The translations under genes and the position numbers were made by a program. Under the pieces are notes generated by a model. It made no database searches. It had not been told where the DNA came from and worked only from the letters and a program-made list of their open reading frames with translations. Shown here in pieces: positions 35,639 to 49,409 of a stretch of 64,000 nt of DNA (position 1 is the stretch's first letter; each line of letters begins with the position of its first letter). Source of the stretch: Ophthalmolycus amberensis (Eukaryota; Chordata; Actinopteri; Perciformes; Zoarcidae); assembly GCA_024529925.1 (NCBI GenBank), contig JAFEUB010000902.1:124001-188000 (forward strand), in the 5' to 3' direction.

Positions 35639-36132
35639 CAAGCTTTAGAGTTTGCATAATATTCCCAATGTCCTCAAAACATCATTATACAGGTTTCCTA
35701 GTCTGTACACTCCTTACATATTAACTTCATATTTATTTCCATAAATTAGTATTATCTTATACCAAGCCAGTCTGACTTGAATAAGTAACAAAGCAATGGA
35801 CGGCCGGCTGATATTACAATGTAATGAAGTAGAGCTAACCCGGAGGGACATTTGATCAACCTCAACCTAAATAGTGTGAGTCATTGTTTCTGTCATTTGT
35901 TTTCATAAAAATAAAGAAATCAAGTTCATCTGAAATGTTCTGCATGACTAAAGGATGGACTGAACCCTCCTTCATGGCAATGTCAGCAGAATGAGAGTAA
36001 CTTCATAACGATATCAGCTCTTGCCCACACAGTGGTTTCCTTACTTATACATTTAATTACAAGACAAAGTATTGTTTTTCTGAATATAGAAGTGATTTGA
36101 CTACCAGCAGACATCTTTGTCTGCTTGGTGAT

Positions 36133-36255
36133 TGCCAGGTTCCGTATTAGGCCCATTACTTTTCAATGTCTGTATCAATGACAAATGTGATGAACAGAGT
36201 GGCTGTGGTGGAACAACGGGTGCATGGTCGGCACAAATAACACTGATGTTGTTAA
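36133..36255 (+). mobile_element. small LINE reverse-transcriptase fragment in A
   Basis: Reads GSVLGPLLFNVCINDKCDEQ, the RT block 4 motif of Rex1/CR1/L2-type LINEs, then degenerates. The copy in B is at about 48757-48880 (there gttcctta gives GSLLGPLLF). Confidence 0.6.
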
Positions 36256-36442
36256 AATACCAATGCTGATTAATGCAAATCCACACTTATGAATATCTAC
36301 AGAATGCTTCAATTTCAGGACAATTGTTGGATAAACAGTCCTAAAAGCTAAACAAATAAAACTATTCACACAGGTATGTGCAACAAGTAAATAACATGAC
36401 TGTTAGATTTTAGCTTTAAAACAATTTAAAGATAATACTCAC

Positions 36443-36476
36443 AGTAAACATATGTGCAGGTCATCGGCGACATCAT
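36443..36476 (-). CDS. lectin copy A exon 1 (start codon)
   Basis: 34 bp from ATG ATG at 36476, reading MMSPMTCTYVY, donor GTGAGT. Chosen because it supplies an ATG in the right phase for the next exon. Confidence 0.55.
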
Positions 36477-36598
36477 GCTTCCAGCATCAGAAGCCTCAAT
36501 TGTGATCTATGTGGCAGGTGAGGCTGATGAATCACCTCAGATGATTTGCATGTGCTTTATCAAAGACCAGAATTTACAAGTCAAAAGGTTCCTCGACG

Positions 36599-37590
<992 letters not shown>

Positions 37591-37617
37591 CGAGGAACTC
37601 TAGAAGACTCTGATGTG

Positions 37618-37802
37618 TACCCCATTAGAAGGCTGGAGGTCATCGCATAAGGAAACGGTAAATAGTGGATGGGAAGCACATTTTCTCTGGCAGCCTTTCC
37701 GGAAATTCAGTTGAAATTTGCGCGACATGTGGATGGAAACTTGACTGGAATCTGAAATGTGACATGGGACCTCATTTATCACTGTTTTCTTTTTTTTTAA
37801 GC
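37618..37802. repeat. boundary repeat, copy 2
   Basis: The same sequence as at 24.3 kb with a few changes. It opens unit B directly after the calcium-channel fragment. Confidence 0.8.
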
Positions 37803-40800
37803 GTCTCAAGTTAAATCCAGGCGGTAAATTATGAATTTTTAAAAGTTAAGCAAATGCGAAGTGCCTTAAACCTGCATTCTTACTAATAGTCAGCAGGGGG
37901 CGACTCCTCTGGTTGTAAAAAGAAGTCAGATTGTAAAGAAGTTTATGAGAAAATGACCTTACTTGAAATGCGTGAAATGCCCAACAAGTTATCTGAAAAG
38001 AAAAGAAAGAACTTTAACCCATTCACAGTGTGTTTTCAGGTGATGAATGTCAATCGGAACCTTTTGGTCATTTAAAAATGTCTTATTCCATGTTCAGCTG
38101 TACTTAGCTCCACTCTCTGGTGTCACTTCTGGTTCCAAAAAACAACTTGGTGAAGGCCAAAATGCCAAACTCAAGGCCATAAAACTGTAGTCAACAAACC
38201 AATGGGACACCACAGTGACATCACATGTCTTCTCTTCTTCTTCTTCTTCTTATACAGTCTATGGTTTAATCCTCAACATTATTTTTTAGAATTCATGTTT
38301 TTGTGTAAAATCGTAATCTGCAAAGTAACCAGTGACTCCAGTTGTCAGACGAATATAGTGGAGTATTATATTTCCCACTGACATGTAGTGGAGTAGAAGT
38401 ACAAAGTAACTGGATACTCAAATAAAGTTTCTTGATATTGCACTTGATTACAGTACTTGAGTAAACGTACTTCATTACGTCACTGTTGATCAGTGTGGCT
38501 TGTGTTCCAGGGGTAACGTTTGTAACGTACATAACGAAAAACAACACACGAGGCATCAACACTTTCTACTCTCCACATTCTACCAAAGAAACACAAACTT
38601 ACATGAAATACAGTTTAATTTAAACGTCACATTACCTACAGGAAACCTGCTGGTCAGTAGAGAGAATGCAAGTTTTAAGACACTTCTGCGATGGCTTCAG
38701 TCGGCAGAACCGGACGTTGCTGCCTGCAAGAAACACACCATCAACGCCCAGACACTCAAATCTGACCATATAAAGCCAGTAAAATCGCTGAACGCGTGGC
38801 TTTCGAAACGATCCACAAACCAATGGGTGACGTCACGATGACTACGTCCACTTCTAGGTTATAGTCTATGGTTACCCCTTAAGCTAGCAAATGTAGCAAT
38901 GGTATGGGTTTTATTTGTTTGATGAAGAATGTGTTATTTCTTCATTTAAAAGTCACATCTTGTTGATTTAAATTCCACTTGCATAATCTGTGACCATCAG
39001 CCTCATAGATATGGGTTAGAAGAGGTTTGCTACATAAGTAAAGTTATATTACGCACGTTACAAACCGTATGCTAGGAACAGCAGTTTCCTGAGTCAAAGT
39101 CCTGTGTTTGTTTGAACCATACACTGATGTTAATGAGCACACACATGGCTGACTGCCACTCTTTCATGGAGGTTTGTGAGTAGAAACAGAGGTGGATGAG
39201 CAGCAAGGAAGAGGTGAACTACCACCACTTTATTTATGAATATGCATTAGAGATGAAACAATATTTCCAGGTTGTCTTCATCTGCTATGATAGTAAATTG
39301 AATATCTCTCTTGTGGACAAAAGAGGTCGGGGTGGATGGACGGGCCAAACAAACACAGGACTTTGACTTAGCAGACTGCTGTTCCTGGGGTAACGTTTGT
39401 AACGTACATAACGAAAAACAACACATGGGGCGTCAACATTTTCTACTCTCCACATTCTACCAAAGAAACACAAACTTACATGAAATACAGTTTTATTTAA
39501 ACGTCACATTCCCTACAGGAAACCTGCTGGTCAGTAGAGAGAATGCAAGTTTTAAGACACTTCTGTGATGACTTCAGTCGGCAGAACCGGACGTTGCTGC
39601 CTGCAAGAAACACACCATCAATGCCCAGACACTCAAATCAGACCATATAAAGCCAGCATAACCAGGAGGGTTAACATATACCTAGCAAAACGCCGAAATA
39701 CCTAGTGTGCTAATACTAGCGCTCATATAAACTAGACCGGTTCAGCTAGCTCAAGGCTCACTAGCTGGGGAAATCATGCTAATTACTCGGTCTAAAGTAA
39801 CAATTGGTTTATACAATGGATACCGACGTTGAATTTCAGAGTTTATCACAATATGATGTTTATTCATTGAACAAAACAAATATCAAAGATGACGGAGCGA
39901 CAGCTGATAACGTGAACGGCTAATAAAAAAAAGGTTTTTTAAATAGAAGGATGACTCCATCATTAAAAAAAATAGAAATGGAAATAGTTTTCTCACCCCA
40001 TTAGCTGTTTGTACGTGAGTTCCGGAAAAAGAACATTCAAGATCTTGGCTTTATTATGAGATGAAACATAAAGGAGTTGCAGTTGAGAGAGAAGCAAAGA
40101 ACAGAAGAGAAAAAAGAGAACAGACACAGTGGAGAAAGTGGCAGGCAGATGAAGGAATGCAGGGGAGCAGAGGAGGAAGAGAGGGGAAGGGCAACAGATA
40201 GAGAGGAGCGAGATGGAGGGATGAAGATAGAGGGTCTCAGAGCAAAATAAGAAAAACCTCGAAACACACTGCCTCGCACACAAAAACATCTTCACAACAT
40301 TTGTTGGAATCGAATAAATCGTAGTTAAATGGAAGCAAGTGGTGCCATATTGCTGAATAATGAAGGAATATGCAGATTTAGTTGCTAGACCAGTAGTGAT
40401 ATTTATTGTGTTACAGGGCCGACAAGTTTCTTTGTGGTAGAACACAACAGCAGATTAAAGTTGAATTTAAATCAAAGCAAGACTCCGTTAACATGTTATG
40501 CAAGTGAGGTGATTCTGTTACTTTGTCAGGAAAGTAAACGCTACCAAGTACATTTTTAATATCCTTTATTGACATTCAAGAACAACAACGGTGCTCGACA
40601 AACTGCATCTCTGTGGCTGGATTAAACACTCACTTGAATCTTCACCCTAAATGTGTCAAGTCCTCAAGACAGAGAAAATGCTTACATGGATTCTTTTGGG
40701 AAATCACACAGCAGGCATGACAATTACCTCAAACCAGGAATAAATACTCAATATGCTTTATTCTTTACTTCAGACTTTCAATTATTTTAAACTTTCCAAT

Positions 40801-42388
40801 GATAAATTAAAGTTTGCTGGAGTGTAAACTTCCCCAAATTAAATAAAGAGCATTTTTTTTCTAATCCCATAACAATTTTAGCTTTTAACATGCACCAGAC
40901 TTTCACCCAGGAGACCGCTGTTCTTGTCCTGTGTGAAAACCAACATTGACTTATTTCTTGAGGAACACCACTTCCATAGTTACTTTAACCCAAACCACAA
41001 TCTTTTCCAAAAACCTTTTCAAGTACTTTTTGCTCGCAAGGGTGAGCTGATAAAAACAATTTCATAAAATATCATACAAACATAGTGTAGCGTGAGCGGA
41101 TCGGGGCAGGCTCGCACCCAACACGGTGGTAACTCCGTCTGTAATCCGACCAATCCTTAGTGAGTTTCAGTGTCCCACAGAGGTGTCAGGAACATACCGT
41201 CGGCCTTTTATCTCACCCCGTAGCTGAGTTGTTAGGATTTCGGAATTGTCTTTCTGAGAGTCTTGTACGGCTACGCCCTAGGCGCTCTTAGTAGGATGTA
41301 ACTGAGTGTGACTGGGAACATTATACAGACGGTCTGGTGCTGCTGAAGAACATCACTCGTTTGTCGTCTTCAGGAAAGTCTGTGAAGACACAAGTGTAGA
41401 AGAGGCGGAAGGTTGGGTTAATAAATATGGGAAAAGTTTGCACAGATTAATGACGGATGTCTGGAAAACCATAAGGGACCAGAAGGCTTTTAGAGATGTG
41501 TAAAAATAAATCACAATTAAAAGGGGAACTCCACCCATTTTATACAGGTGTTTCAAGGTGTTGGGGAACACTACTGCATATGTGAACAAGTAGTAATAAA
41601 CCTTTAGTGTCTCCAGAGGGAGCTGTCTGAAGTCTGACAAATGGCCTCAAGTGATGTCACTCGAGTCTCGAGGCAGAAGACTCCAAGTTTTAAAATTGAA
41701 AATGATCTGGAGGTTTGGGGTTAGAAAGGAGTGAGACCTGTGTTGCAGTCTAGAGGCTCCAGGCTACTTTAACTGCTTTTGTCACGCCCAATTCTCTGAC
41801 CAAACTGTCGCTAGAGGTCCAGTGGCATTGTGGGTAGTGTAGGCAACCAGGTTATAACGAGGAAACAGAAAGCATGGAATGAAAGAGTCGATATCTCTGG
41901 TTCTGCTACATCGATTTTGATATTTTGAAAAATAAAACTGTCCAGTGTTATCGGCGTGAAATATGAAATGGGGGAGTACATTTTGACATACATAATTGAT
42001 ATGCATAAGAGGAGAAAATAGAGGCCAGCTGCATTTTTAAATATAAAAATCAAAAAGTTTTCAGCCCATTAACTATTTCACAATTTTTCCGATACCACTT
42101 ATCAGTGTTGGGGCTTCACCATGTGCCTGGGCCTACAGAGTAAGAGGCTTGTGTCTGGGTAGAGATAGTGTGTTTATTACCTTGTTTTGTTTTGTTTAAC
42201 TATTGACTATTGACTACTTGACTATTCTCAAGGTGGTGCCCCGTTATTATTAATAATTGTTAATAATCTTATTGATATTAATAATTCTCTCCAATAAGTC
42301 TCTCCAATTTCATCTGAAGGGTGCAATGTGAAATCAAGGTTGCTCATGGCATGATGGGAAAAAGGCCAATTATTGTCTGCCTCCTTTA

Positions 42389-42686
42389 TTAAAACAACAT
42401 GAGTTTGTTTGGCTGCACTGTAAAATGTACTTCTGACAAAGTAGCGTTGGCTGCCCCAAGAATTATGGGGCCGGTCGTATTAAACCACACTTTACTGTAA
42501 AATTCCTCACCTGTCAAACAGATGAAGTGAAGATGATCTCCACACGGGGGATCCCTCCAGTGGAAGCTGCTGTCGGTGTCGACGCCGCCACAGGGGCTGG
42601 TCATTTGCCAGATGGACTTTGTCTCCCAGTAGCTGTAGTCCACAGAGGCACCGGTCATCCAGGTCCACGTACCCGCCATCAGGTAC
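42389..42686 (-). CDS. lectin copy B exon 6 (second half of CTLD, terminal)
   Basis: Differs from copy A by only a few residues (for example DTDSSFHWRDPPC), with the same stop and overlapping AATAAA. Confidence 0.78.
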
Positions 42687-43305
42687 CTAAAGAGGACGCC
42701 TTGAAATTTTAACTTTTTAAGCGAATTACAACCGAAGCATTGGGAATAGTTTAAAGTGTCAGCAGCTGTGACAAAAATGTCTTTGGATGGGAAGTGGGTC
42801 CCTCCTATTAATATAGCACTTTGTCACAATCTGAGCTTATTGACTGTGGCTTCTGTTTGATTATCATTGCCCCTTTAATGACCTGTTGTTGACGTCTGGT
42901 GTAATAAATGGCCCTGATATTAAAGTACCAGTTCTGCCTGGTTCTCCACCCTCGACCTCTTGTCCTCGGTTCCCCTGCTGCTCCATTACATTTTACCCTT
43001 TGTGTCCTCCCAGAATAAAACCCTTACACTCTCTTACTTCCTGTTCTGTGTCTGCGTTTGTGTCCACATCACAACCCGTGACATTCATTTTTCTTTGCTT
43101 GGTGGCAATGAGCTTCCATATGGGTCGACAGTATGCAGAGTCAGCACTATTTTGAACCTGGATTTGATGTGATTTGAATGGTAACATCAATATAAACTGA
43201 CTGGTAAAGGAGAATTTCTGACTTTTGAAAGTATAAAAGAACAAAAAAACAAGCAGGAGTAACATCCACCCTTGGTGAAATGGACCTTGTTATTAGATGG
43301 AGTAC

Positions 43306-43637
43306 CTGCGCAGTCCCAACCAAACATGTTTGGTGAGGTGGAGGGATGCGTTTCTCATCACCTCCTCAACCTCCCTCTGCTCCTCCTCACTGCGTATGCT
43401 GAGCAGGTCCCAGTAGAAGTCCCTGCAATAGAGCAGGGCATCCGACCAGCACAGCTTCTTCTCCACCACGACTACTGCTCCGGCCCATCACCAAGTAGGT
43501 ATCTACCAGTTCTGTAAAATGCGAGCGAGAGCACATGTGGTTCAGAGATTCTGTGGTTCGGAGATGCTGCTGTGACAGTTTTCCTCTGAGATTTTCAAAG
43601 CATCTGTATTGGGGTTTAAAATCACTCATATCATCCT
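43306..43637 (-). pseudogene. lectin copy B exon 5 (first half of CTLD, frameshifted)
   Basis: In frame through QYRCFENLRGKLSQQHL and SRSHFTELVDTYLVMGRS, then an extra base near 43475 breaks the frame ahead of the CTLD core. Confidence 0.78.
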
Positions 43638-43676
43638 CTGCTGAGAAATACAAAAAGAGATCTTTGATGGACTCAC

Positions 43677-43810
43677 CTCCGTACACCTCCAACTCACATA
43701 TTGTCAATATACCTCCAGGTTTGTGATACACATTGACAAACCGGCCTATCATCCCACCACAGTCGAAGGTGCGGGTACTTCCAGCCGGGATGGATGTGAT
43801 AACAGCACAG
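43677..43810 (-). CDS. lectin copy B exon 4 (F-type lectin domain, second part)
   Basis: 134 bp, one codon shorter than A, reading GRFVNVYHKPGGILTICEL. Confidence 0.82.
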
Positions 43811-44979
43811 CTGAAAGAGAGACAGAAATTAAAGGATAATTCTTCATAGCAACGCGTTTGGTGCAGAACGTTTTTGTTGTGGCAGTCAGACAATTGTTTG
43901 TAGAACAAAGCAACAGATTGTTCAGACCACTTTTTGGAAGGTCAAACTAAAAAAAGAAAGTCAATTTTGTTTTCCTCTGGCAAGCTCAGTGAAGCATATT
44001 CTCCACAGACAGCCGCTCAAATCGCACCAATCGAACTTACTTAACAGGATCTATAATGATTGATTAAGTCCCTTTTGCTGATTGCTCTATAGGCATATTT
44101 CCCCATGAACGCTATGGTGGTAAATCAATGAACAAATAGATACATAAAAACAACACTGATTTATTCCTGTTCACTCCTCATGGAGACTACTTGAATAAAA
44201 CTTCTGTCTATAAAATAGTCAACAGTCTCACGGCAGTTCGGTTTCCTGTACAGGGACACGGATTGTCCGTTTTTTCCATGTCCCTCGGCACAACCTTTTT
44301 TTCGGGACGACATTACGTTAAAGGTTCAAGCAACAAAACTACTTGGTTAGGTTTTGGAAAAACATCATGGTTAGCCTTAAAGTTAGGTTTAGGAAAACAA
44401 CAAAACCACTACAATAAAACTACTTACAGTTTGGTTTAGGCAACAAAACCACAACGCAGCATCAAACAACTGTCTTCTGGTTGAAAGTCCTGTTTGTTGG
44501 ACCCATTATCCTCCCTTGCGACCTACTAATAGTCATCTTTTTGGATGTTATAAAGTAGGTCACTTACTCTGAATGTTGCTTAGTCACGTGAATGCATTTA
44601 ATTTGTGTGTCCACCATCAATAAGGCCCATAATCGACTTTCCATTGGCATTGTTTCCGTGCTGAGTGACACGAAAAAAAACCTTTAAGATTGTGTTTTGT
44701 GACTATTTCACAAAAGTGACAACAGTTTGGCCGGATGCCGTCCTCTCGAGAGATGGGAGGGAATAAAAAGTGTCACTTGTACTTATCTACATCTATCACA
44801 ATCTAATCTTGCACAATGCCATGAAAACTGATGGAACTCCTACTGAAGAAGCTCTTGTTATACAGTTAAAGTATTATAGCTTATTAAATGAAATTAAGAT
44901 GATAAACATATTGTTTTCTGTGAGATGTTGTATGCTAAATGCATGCACTGGTGTGGTAGAATCACAATTCCAGGATTAC

Positions 44980-45274
44980 CTCGGGTTGTTGTTGCCGTTG
45001 TTCTCGGGGGAATTCCCAATGAGGATCTTGGCATTATTGATCCTCTCGGGAAATACATTCCTGTTGGTGATGCTAACAGATGAGATCCTGTACATGACCG
45101 GCAGCTGTAGGCTCCACCACGGGCTCTCTCCTGCATTCACTACAATGCTGGAGCAGGATCCAGCACTGTATTCTGGGTTTTTATTTCCATCGATTGCCAG
45201 CGAAGCAATTGAACCATAATAAGTCGATGATTGAGATGCCGTTCCACTGGGCGCCACATTCGGCAGAGAGGTAA
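44980..45274 (-). CDS. lectin copy B exon 3 (F-type lectin domain, first part)
   Basis: 295 bp encoding NVAPSGTASQSS, LAIDGNKNPEYSAGSCSS, PWWSLQLP and SVSITNRNVFPERINNAK. The His of copy A is replaced, and the RxD motif reads RNV. Confidence 0.82.
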
Positions 45275-45758
45275 CTTGGGTGTGAGAAAAAAACGTCAAA
45301 CTGGATTAGTCTTACACAATCTCCAACTTTTGTCATTTTTGTTTGATCTTACATTTCATTTCAACTCCTTCAGCATCTCGTACAATTTAAAAGTTATTTA
45401 TCATGCTGACAATTCACTTTTTCTTCATTAAACTGCATTGACATTCAAACAGTTTTGAGTATGTTAAAAATGTATATTATGAAAACAAATCAAAGGAAGC
45501 AACAACAATGAGTGACGCAGAGACCTCAAAAGGAAGGGAGGAATCATTATTTTTGTTACAATGAGAGAGTGAGGCGGAAGAGAAGGAGAGAATACATGAT
45601 GGGAAAGCATGTGAATAGTCAGGATAAGATTGAAAACATCTTTTCAATGAAGAAAAGCCTTCAGTGCGGTCTAAGCAATCTGCGTTAACCTCCTCAGAAG
45701 CCGCCATTGTTGTTTTGAACCAACAGTTCCCACTGCGTGTAACGTCTGTTGGCAAAGG

Positions 45759-45899
45759 CATGATCCGCCCTACTCTGAGTCATGTTGACTTATTCTGATC
45801 ATTCTACACTTATGCTTACCAATCTGACTCCTCAAACCTAAACCTAACCAACTCAGTCAACAATACTAGCCAATCAGAGGCAGAGTAGGGCGGGTCATG
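45759..45899. mobile_element. fold-back MITE-like element in B
   Basis: The same inverted termini as the copy in A, so it predates the duplication. Confidence 0.6.
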
Positions 45900-46679
45900 A
45901 CTTCACAGTCATAGGAAAACACATTTGGCCGCCCATAGCTGCAAGTAGCTCCTAACGGGAGGCTGACTAAGCCACTGTGGTTGGGACCCAAATGCATATT
46001 TAAAGCCTGACAAGACGGATGTTTGGTTCTCGCATGATCTCGCGATATTGACAGAAAATGTCTTATCTTTGGACATGACCAGCTAAAGGCGGCCATTTGT
46101 CCACATTTTCTGCAGTACGTGGAGTCCAGTAGTATCTTGTTATTAGTTTCCATTTGAATCCCTTCCGAGTATTAGAACTGGTTTTAGTAAGGTAGTTAGT
46201 TTGGGCCAGATTTATAATTTCAATAATAACATTATTTACTCTTTTAGCAATAATAACTTTAGCCAGGCTCTATGATTGCTCTGGCGAAAAATTCCTGAAT
46301 TATTTTTAAAACGATTTTGTCGTTCTGGCAACAATGTCACGGTTACTCAGGATAATCCAAATGCACCAAAGGAGGCCAAATATGGTGAAATATAACGGGG
46401 ACATTGGTTCAAAAAAGACATGAAGTCATTGTTATCAGCTTTTTAAATTTAGATGAACTGATCTTTCAAATGATCGAATGAGAAATGAGGGCTGTTTTGG
46501 CAAAAAAATTAAAAGATTTAACTCAGAGAAATGTTCCAACAAAACCCCAACAAAATAGCTGTCGGAGCAGGGAAGCGACAATAATTGCACATCTTTTATA
46601 GTTGAGTCTTGAGGCAATTGTTTTTAAAACACTAAAGCAACAATATATTTAGAGCTTAAATGAATGAACTGGATCTCAC

Positions 46680-46719
46680 CTGTGAAGCCAGTTAGGAAGC
46701 CACAACTGGAAGAAAACAC
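46680..46719 (-). pseudogene. lectin copy B exon 2 (one extra base)
   Basis: 40 bp against 39 in copy A: gttaggaagcc on the plus strand where A has gttaggagcc. It changes the phase at the next junction. Confidence 0.65.
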
Positions 46720-46886
46720 CTTTAAAATAAAAACGATTCCTCGATCACAAACATTCAGACAGAAACATATCCTTTAAAACATACATTATTTTTTTAATAC
46801 CTTATTAAAAACATCTTTCGCCACACTGAAAAGACTTTAGCTGACTTTAGCTTGTAATACATTTGTGTGTACATATATGTATGTAT

Positions 46887-47350
46887 TAGGGGTGTAACGA
46901 TACGTGTATTCGTAGTGAACCGTTCGGTACGAGGCTCACGGTTCGGTACGCATGACGAACCGAATACGTTTGAATAAAAATTTAAAATTAAAAAATAATC
47001 TTTTTTTTTAAGAAACCTTTATTTAACCAGGTAGTCCCATTGAGATTAAAAATCTCTTTTGCAAGATGTAAGTAACAATACTACATAACATTAAGGAGCA
47101 GTTTTTTTTTTTTATGCTTATGTGTTGCTAAGAAGACACCCCAGAAGATGGGTCACTCAGGTATAGTTCCATCATTGTTCAAAGTCAAAGAATAACTTCA
47201 TGATGTTAGTTGTAATGAATAAATATATTTTAAAATCAAGTACATTTCTCTGGCATTTATAGTTTTCTACTGTACCGAAACGTACCGAACCGTGGCTCCA
47301 CTGTATCGTACCGAACCCAACCGTGCATTTTGTGAACCGTTACACCCCTA
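46887..47350. mobile_element. hAT-type MITE inserted in unit B
   Basis: Begins taggggtgtaacgatacg and ends with the inverse of taggggtgtaacgg, flanked by gtatgtat on both sides (46879-46886, 47351-47358). The flank sits in a GTAT microsatellite, so the 8-bp duplication could be coincidental. The interior has the common teleost phrase tttatttaaccaggtagtcc. Absent from unit A, so it inserted after the duplication or was lost from A. Confidence 0.75.
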
Positions 47351-47404
47351 GTATGTATGTATGTATGTATGTATGTATGTATGTATGTATGTATGTATGT
47401 ATGT
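47351..47404. repeat. GTAT microsatellite
   Basis: (GTAT)n array beside the MITE. Confidence 0.9.
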
Positions 47405-49065
47405 GTATATATTTTACAGTAGTTTCTTTATAGGGGAAATTCGGGTTTATAAATTGGGCTCAGGCCCAAAACTGCTGCCACGGTGCCTTGGACAGAAACT
47501 ATGCAGGTTCATGCTCTACTTTTACAGCTCTACTCTGCAGCATGAGAACCAATCTGACTTCATGAATTGCAGTGAGAAATAGAAGGCTGTTATTTTTTTC
47601 TGACAGTCCATGTACTGAAGCTGCTGATACAGAAATAAGAAATGCAGTAGAATTAGGAGCTTTTGATGCACTTCTCAAGGACAAACAGAACCAGATGAAA
47701 AGTGGAAGGTTGAGTTATAATACAAACTGTCACACATGTTATTCTGTGATGACAACTAAAAGCAACTAAAAGTGAGTCTTCTTAAAATTGTAAACTTGAA
47801 GTTTTCAGTTTACCTTTAATGCAAAAGGTTACTTCCTTCATTCATTTCAGTGTCACATGAGTAAAATATGTGCTCTTTAATAAATACATGGTGTTGGCAG
47901 TGGTAGGTAAAAAGGGAGATTTGTAATGTAAATTCAATCAATTTAGAGGTTATATTGAAATGAGTCCAAAGCACTCCTAATCCTGTTCATGCAAATACAT
48001 GTAAATCTGTAAATCACGCAATACCATTGTGTTTCACATATTCATTGTGTGGAAACTGTATATTTACTTTTTCTGATCATTCACTATTTCATAAACATGT
48101 TTAATTGCAGATGCGGCACATGTAGCTAAAATATTCAATATCTTATATTTGGATTCATATTTAAGGGGCGCAGTAACACAATTCAATAAAGTAACAAGAG
48201 ACAGACTCGAAAGAGGAATTGTCCAAATCAAAGCCATAGGGCCAGAGAACTGTAACATTTAACAAGCTTTAGAGTTTGCATAATATTCCCAATGTCCTCT
48301 AAACATCATTATACAGGTTTCCTAGTCTGTACACTCCTTACATATTAACTTCATATTTATTTCCATAAATTAGTATTATCTTATACCAAGCCAGTCTGAC
48401 TTGAATACGCAACAACGCAATGGACGGCCGGCTGATATTACAATGTAATGAAGTAGAGCTAACCCGGAGGGACATTTGATCAACCTCAACCTAAATAGTG
48501 TGAGTCATTGTTTCTGTCATTTGTTTTCATAAAAATAAAGAAATCAACTTCATCTGAAATGTTCTGCATGACTAAAGGATGGACTGAACCCTCCTTCATG
48601 GCAATGTCAGCAGAATGAGAGTAACTTCATAACGATATCAGCTCTTGCCCACACAGTGGTTTCCTTACTTATACATTTAATTACAAGACAAAGTATTGTT
48701 TTTCTGAATATGGAAGTGATTTGACTACCAGCAGACATCTTTGTCTGCTTGGTGATTGCCAGGTTCCTTATTAGGCCCATTACTTTTCAATGTCTGTATC
48801 AATGACAAATGTGATGAACAGAGTGGCTGTGGTGGAACAACGGGTGCATGGTCGGCACAAATAACACTGATGTTGTTAAAATACCAATGCTGATTAATGC
48901 AAATCCACACTTATGAATATATACAGAATAATTCAATTTCAGGACAATTGTTGGATAAACAGTCCTAAATGCTAAACAAATAAAACTATTCGCACAGGTA
49001 AGTACAACAAGTAAATAACATGACGATTAGATTTAGCTTTAAAACAATTTAAAGATAATACTCAC

Positions 49066-49099
49066 AGCAAACATATTTGCAGGTCATCGGCAACATCAT
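49066..49099 (-). CDS. lectin copy B exon 1
   Basis: 34 bp from the ATG at 49099 reading MMLPMTCKYVC, aligned with copy A exon 1. Confidence 0.5.
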
Positions 49100-49233
49100 G
49101 CTTCCAGCATCAGAAGCCTCAATTGTGATCTATGTGGCAGGTGAGGCTTATGAATCACCTCAGATGATTTGCATGTGCTTTAATGAAAGACCAGAATTTA
49201 CATGTCAAAAGGTTCCTCGAGGCATCTGCGTCT

Positions 49234-49408
49234 CTCTAGAAGGCTGAAGGTCATCACATAAGGAAACGGTAAATAGTGGATGGGAAGCACATTTTCTCTG
49301 GCAGCCTTTCAGGAAATTCTGTTGAAATTTGCGCTACGTGCGGATGGAAACTTGACTTGATCGGAAATGTGACATGGGACCTCATATATCACTGCTTTCT
49401 TTTTTTTT
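49234..49408. repeat. boundary repeat, copy 3
   Basis: The same repeat follows the end of unit B but stops at a poly-T tract; the rest of a third unit is absent. Confidence 0.8.
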
Positions 49409-49409
49409 C

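Larger units (their letters stand above)
29900..36476 (-). pseudogene. F-type lectin/C-type lectin fusion gene, copy A (one frameshift)
   Basis: Six exons (36443-36476, 34540-34578, 32457-32757, 31138-31274, 30769-31098, 29900-30197) splice in matching phases to about 380 codons. Residues 1-25 form a signal peptide with core VYCVFFQLWLLTGF, so the product should be secreted. Residues about 26-170 are an F-type (fucolectin/FTP) domain: NVAPSGTASQSS, LAIDGNNNT, PWWSLQLP, ICELEVYG. Residues about 175-355 are a C-type lectin domain: CWSDALLYCRDFYWDLLSI, HVWLGLR, GTWTWMTGASVDYSYWE, HWRDLPCGDHLHFIC. Between the domains a base is missing near 31063 compared with copy B, shifting the frame before the CTLD. 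Knowledge: F-type lectins bind fucose; CTLDs often bind sugars. A role in immune recognition is inference. If the missing base is an assembly error, the gene is intact. Confidence 0.75.
24309..36598. repeat. tandem duplication unit A (~12.3 kb)
   Basis: Nearly colinear with 37596-49220 on the same strand. Shared landmarks in order include 24953/38293, 25160/38500, 26040/40260, 28273/41353, 29900/42389, 30769/43306, 32457/44980, 34295/46435 and 36101/48725. Unit A alone has about 1.04 kb at 27122-28165 and about 0.7 kb with a CA/CT repeat at 29060-29735. It ends at ggttcctcga (36589-36598). Confidence 0.92.
42389..49099 (-). pseudogene. F-type lectin/C-type lectin fusion gene, copy B (two frameshifts)
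   Basis: The same six-exon layout as copy A: 49066-49099, 46680-46719, 44980-45274, 43677-43810, 43306-43637, 42389-42686. The F-type exons are open and differ from A by in-frame indels (301 versus 295 bp and 137 versus 134 bp). Exon 2 has an extra base after QLWL, which sends the F-type domain out of frame. Exon 5 keeps the base missing from A but has an extra base after VMGRS, breaking the CTLD. The binding-loop residues differ strongly from copy A. As it stands it cannot make the full protein from the ATG at 49099; another start or sequencing error could change that. Confidence 0.72.
37596..49220. repeat. tandem duplication unit B (~11.6 kb)
   Basis: Direct copy of unit A. Differences include two large deletions relative to A, an extra internal duplication (39386-39665 repeats 38500-38780), and a hAT MITE at 46887-47350. 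It ends at ggttcctcga, the same point as unit A, then runs into a third copy of the boundary repeat. Confidence 0.92.
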
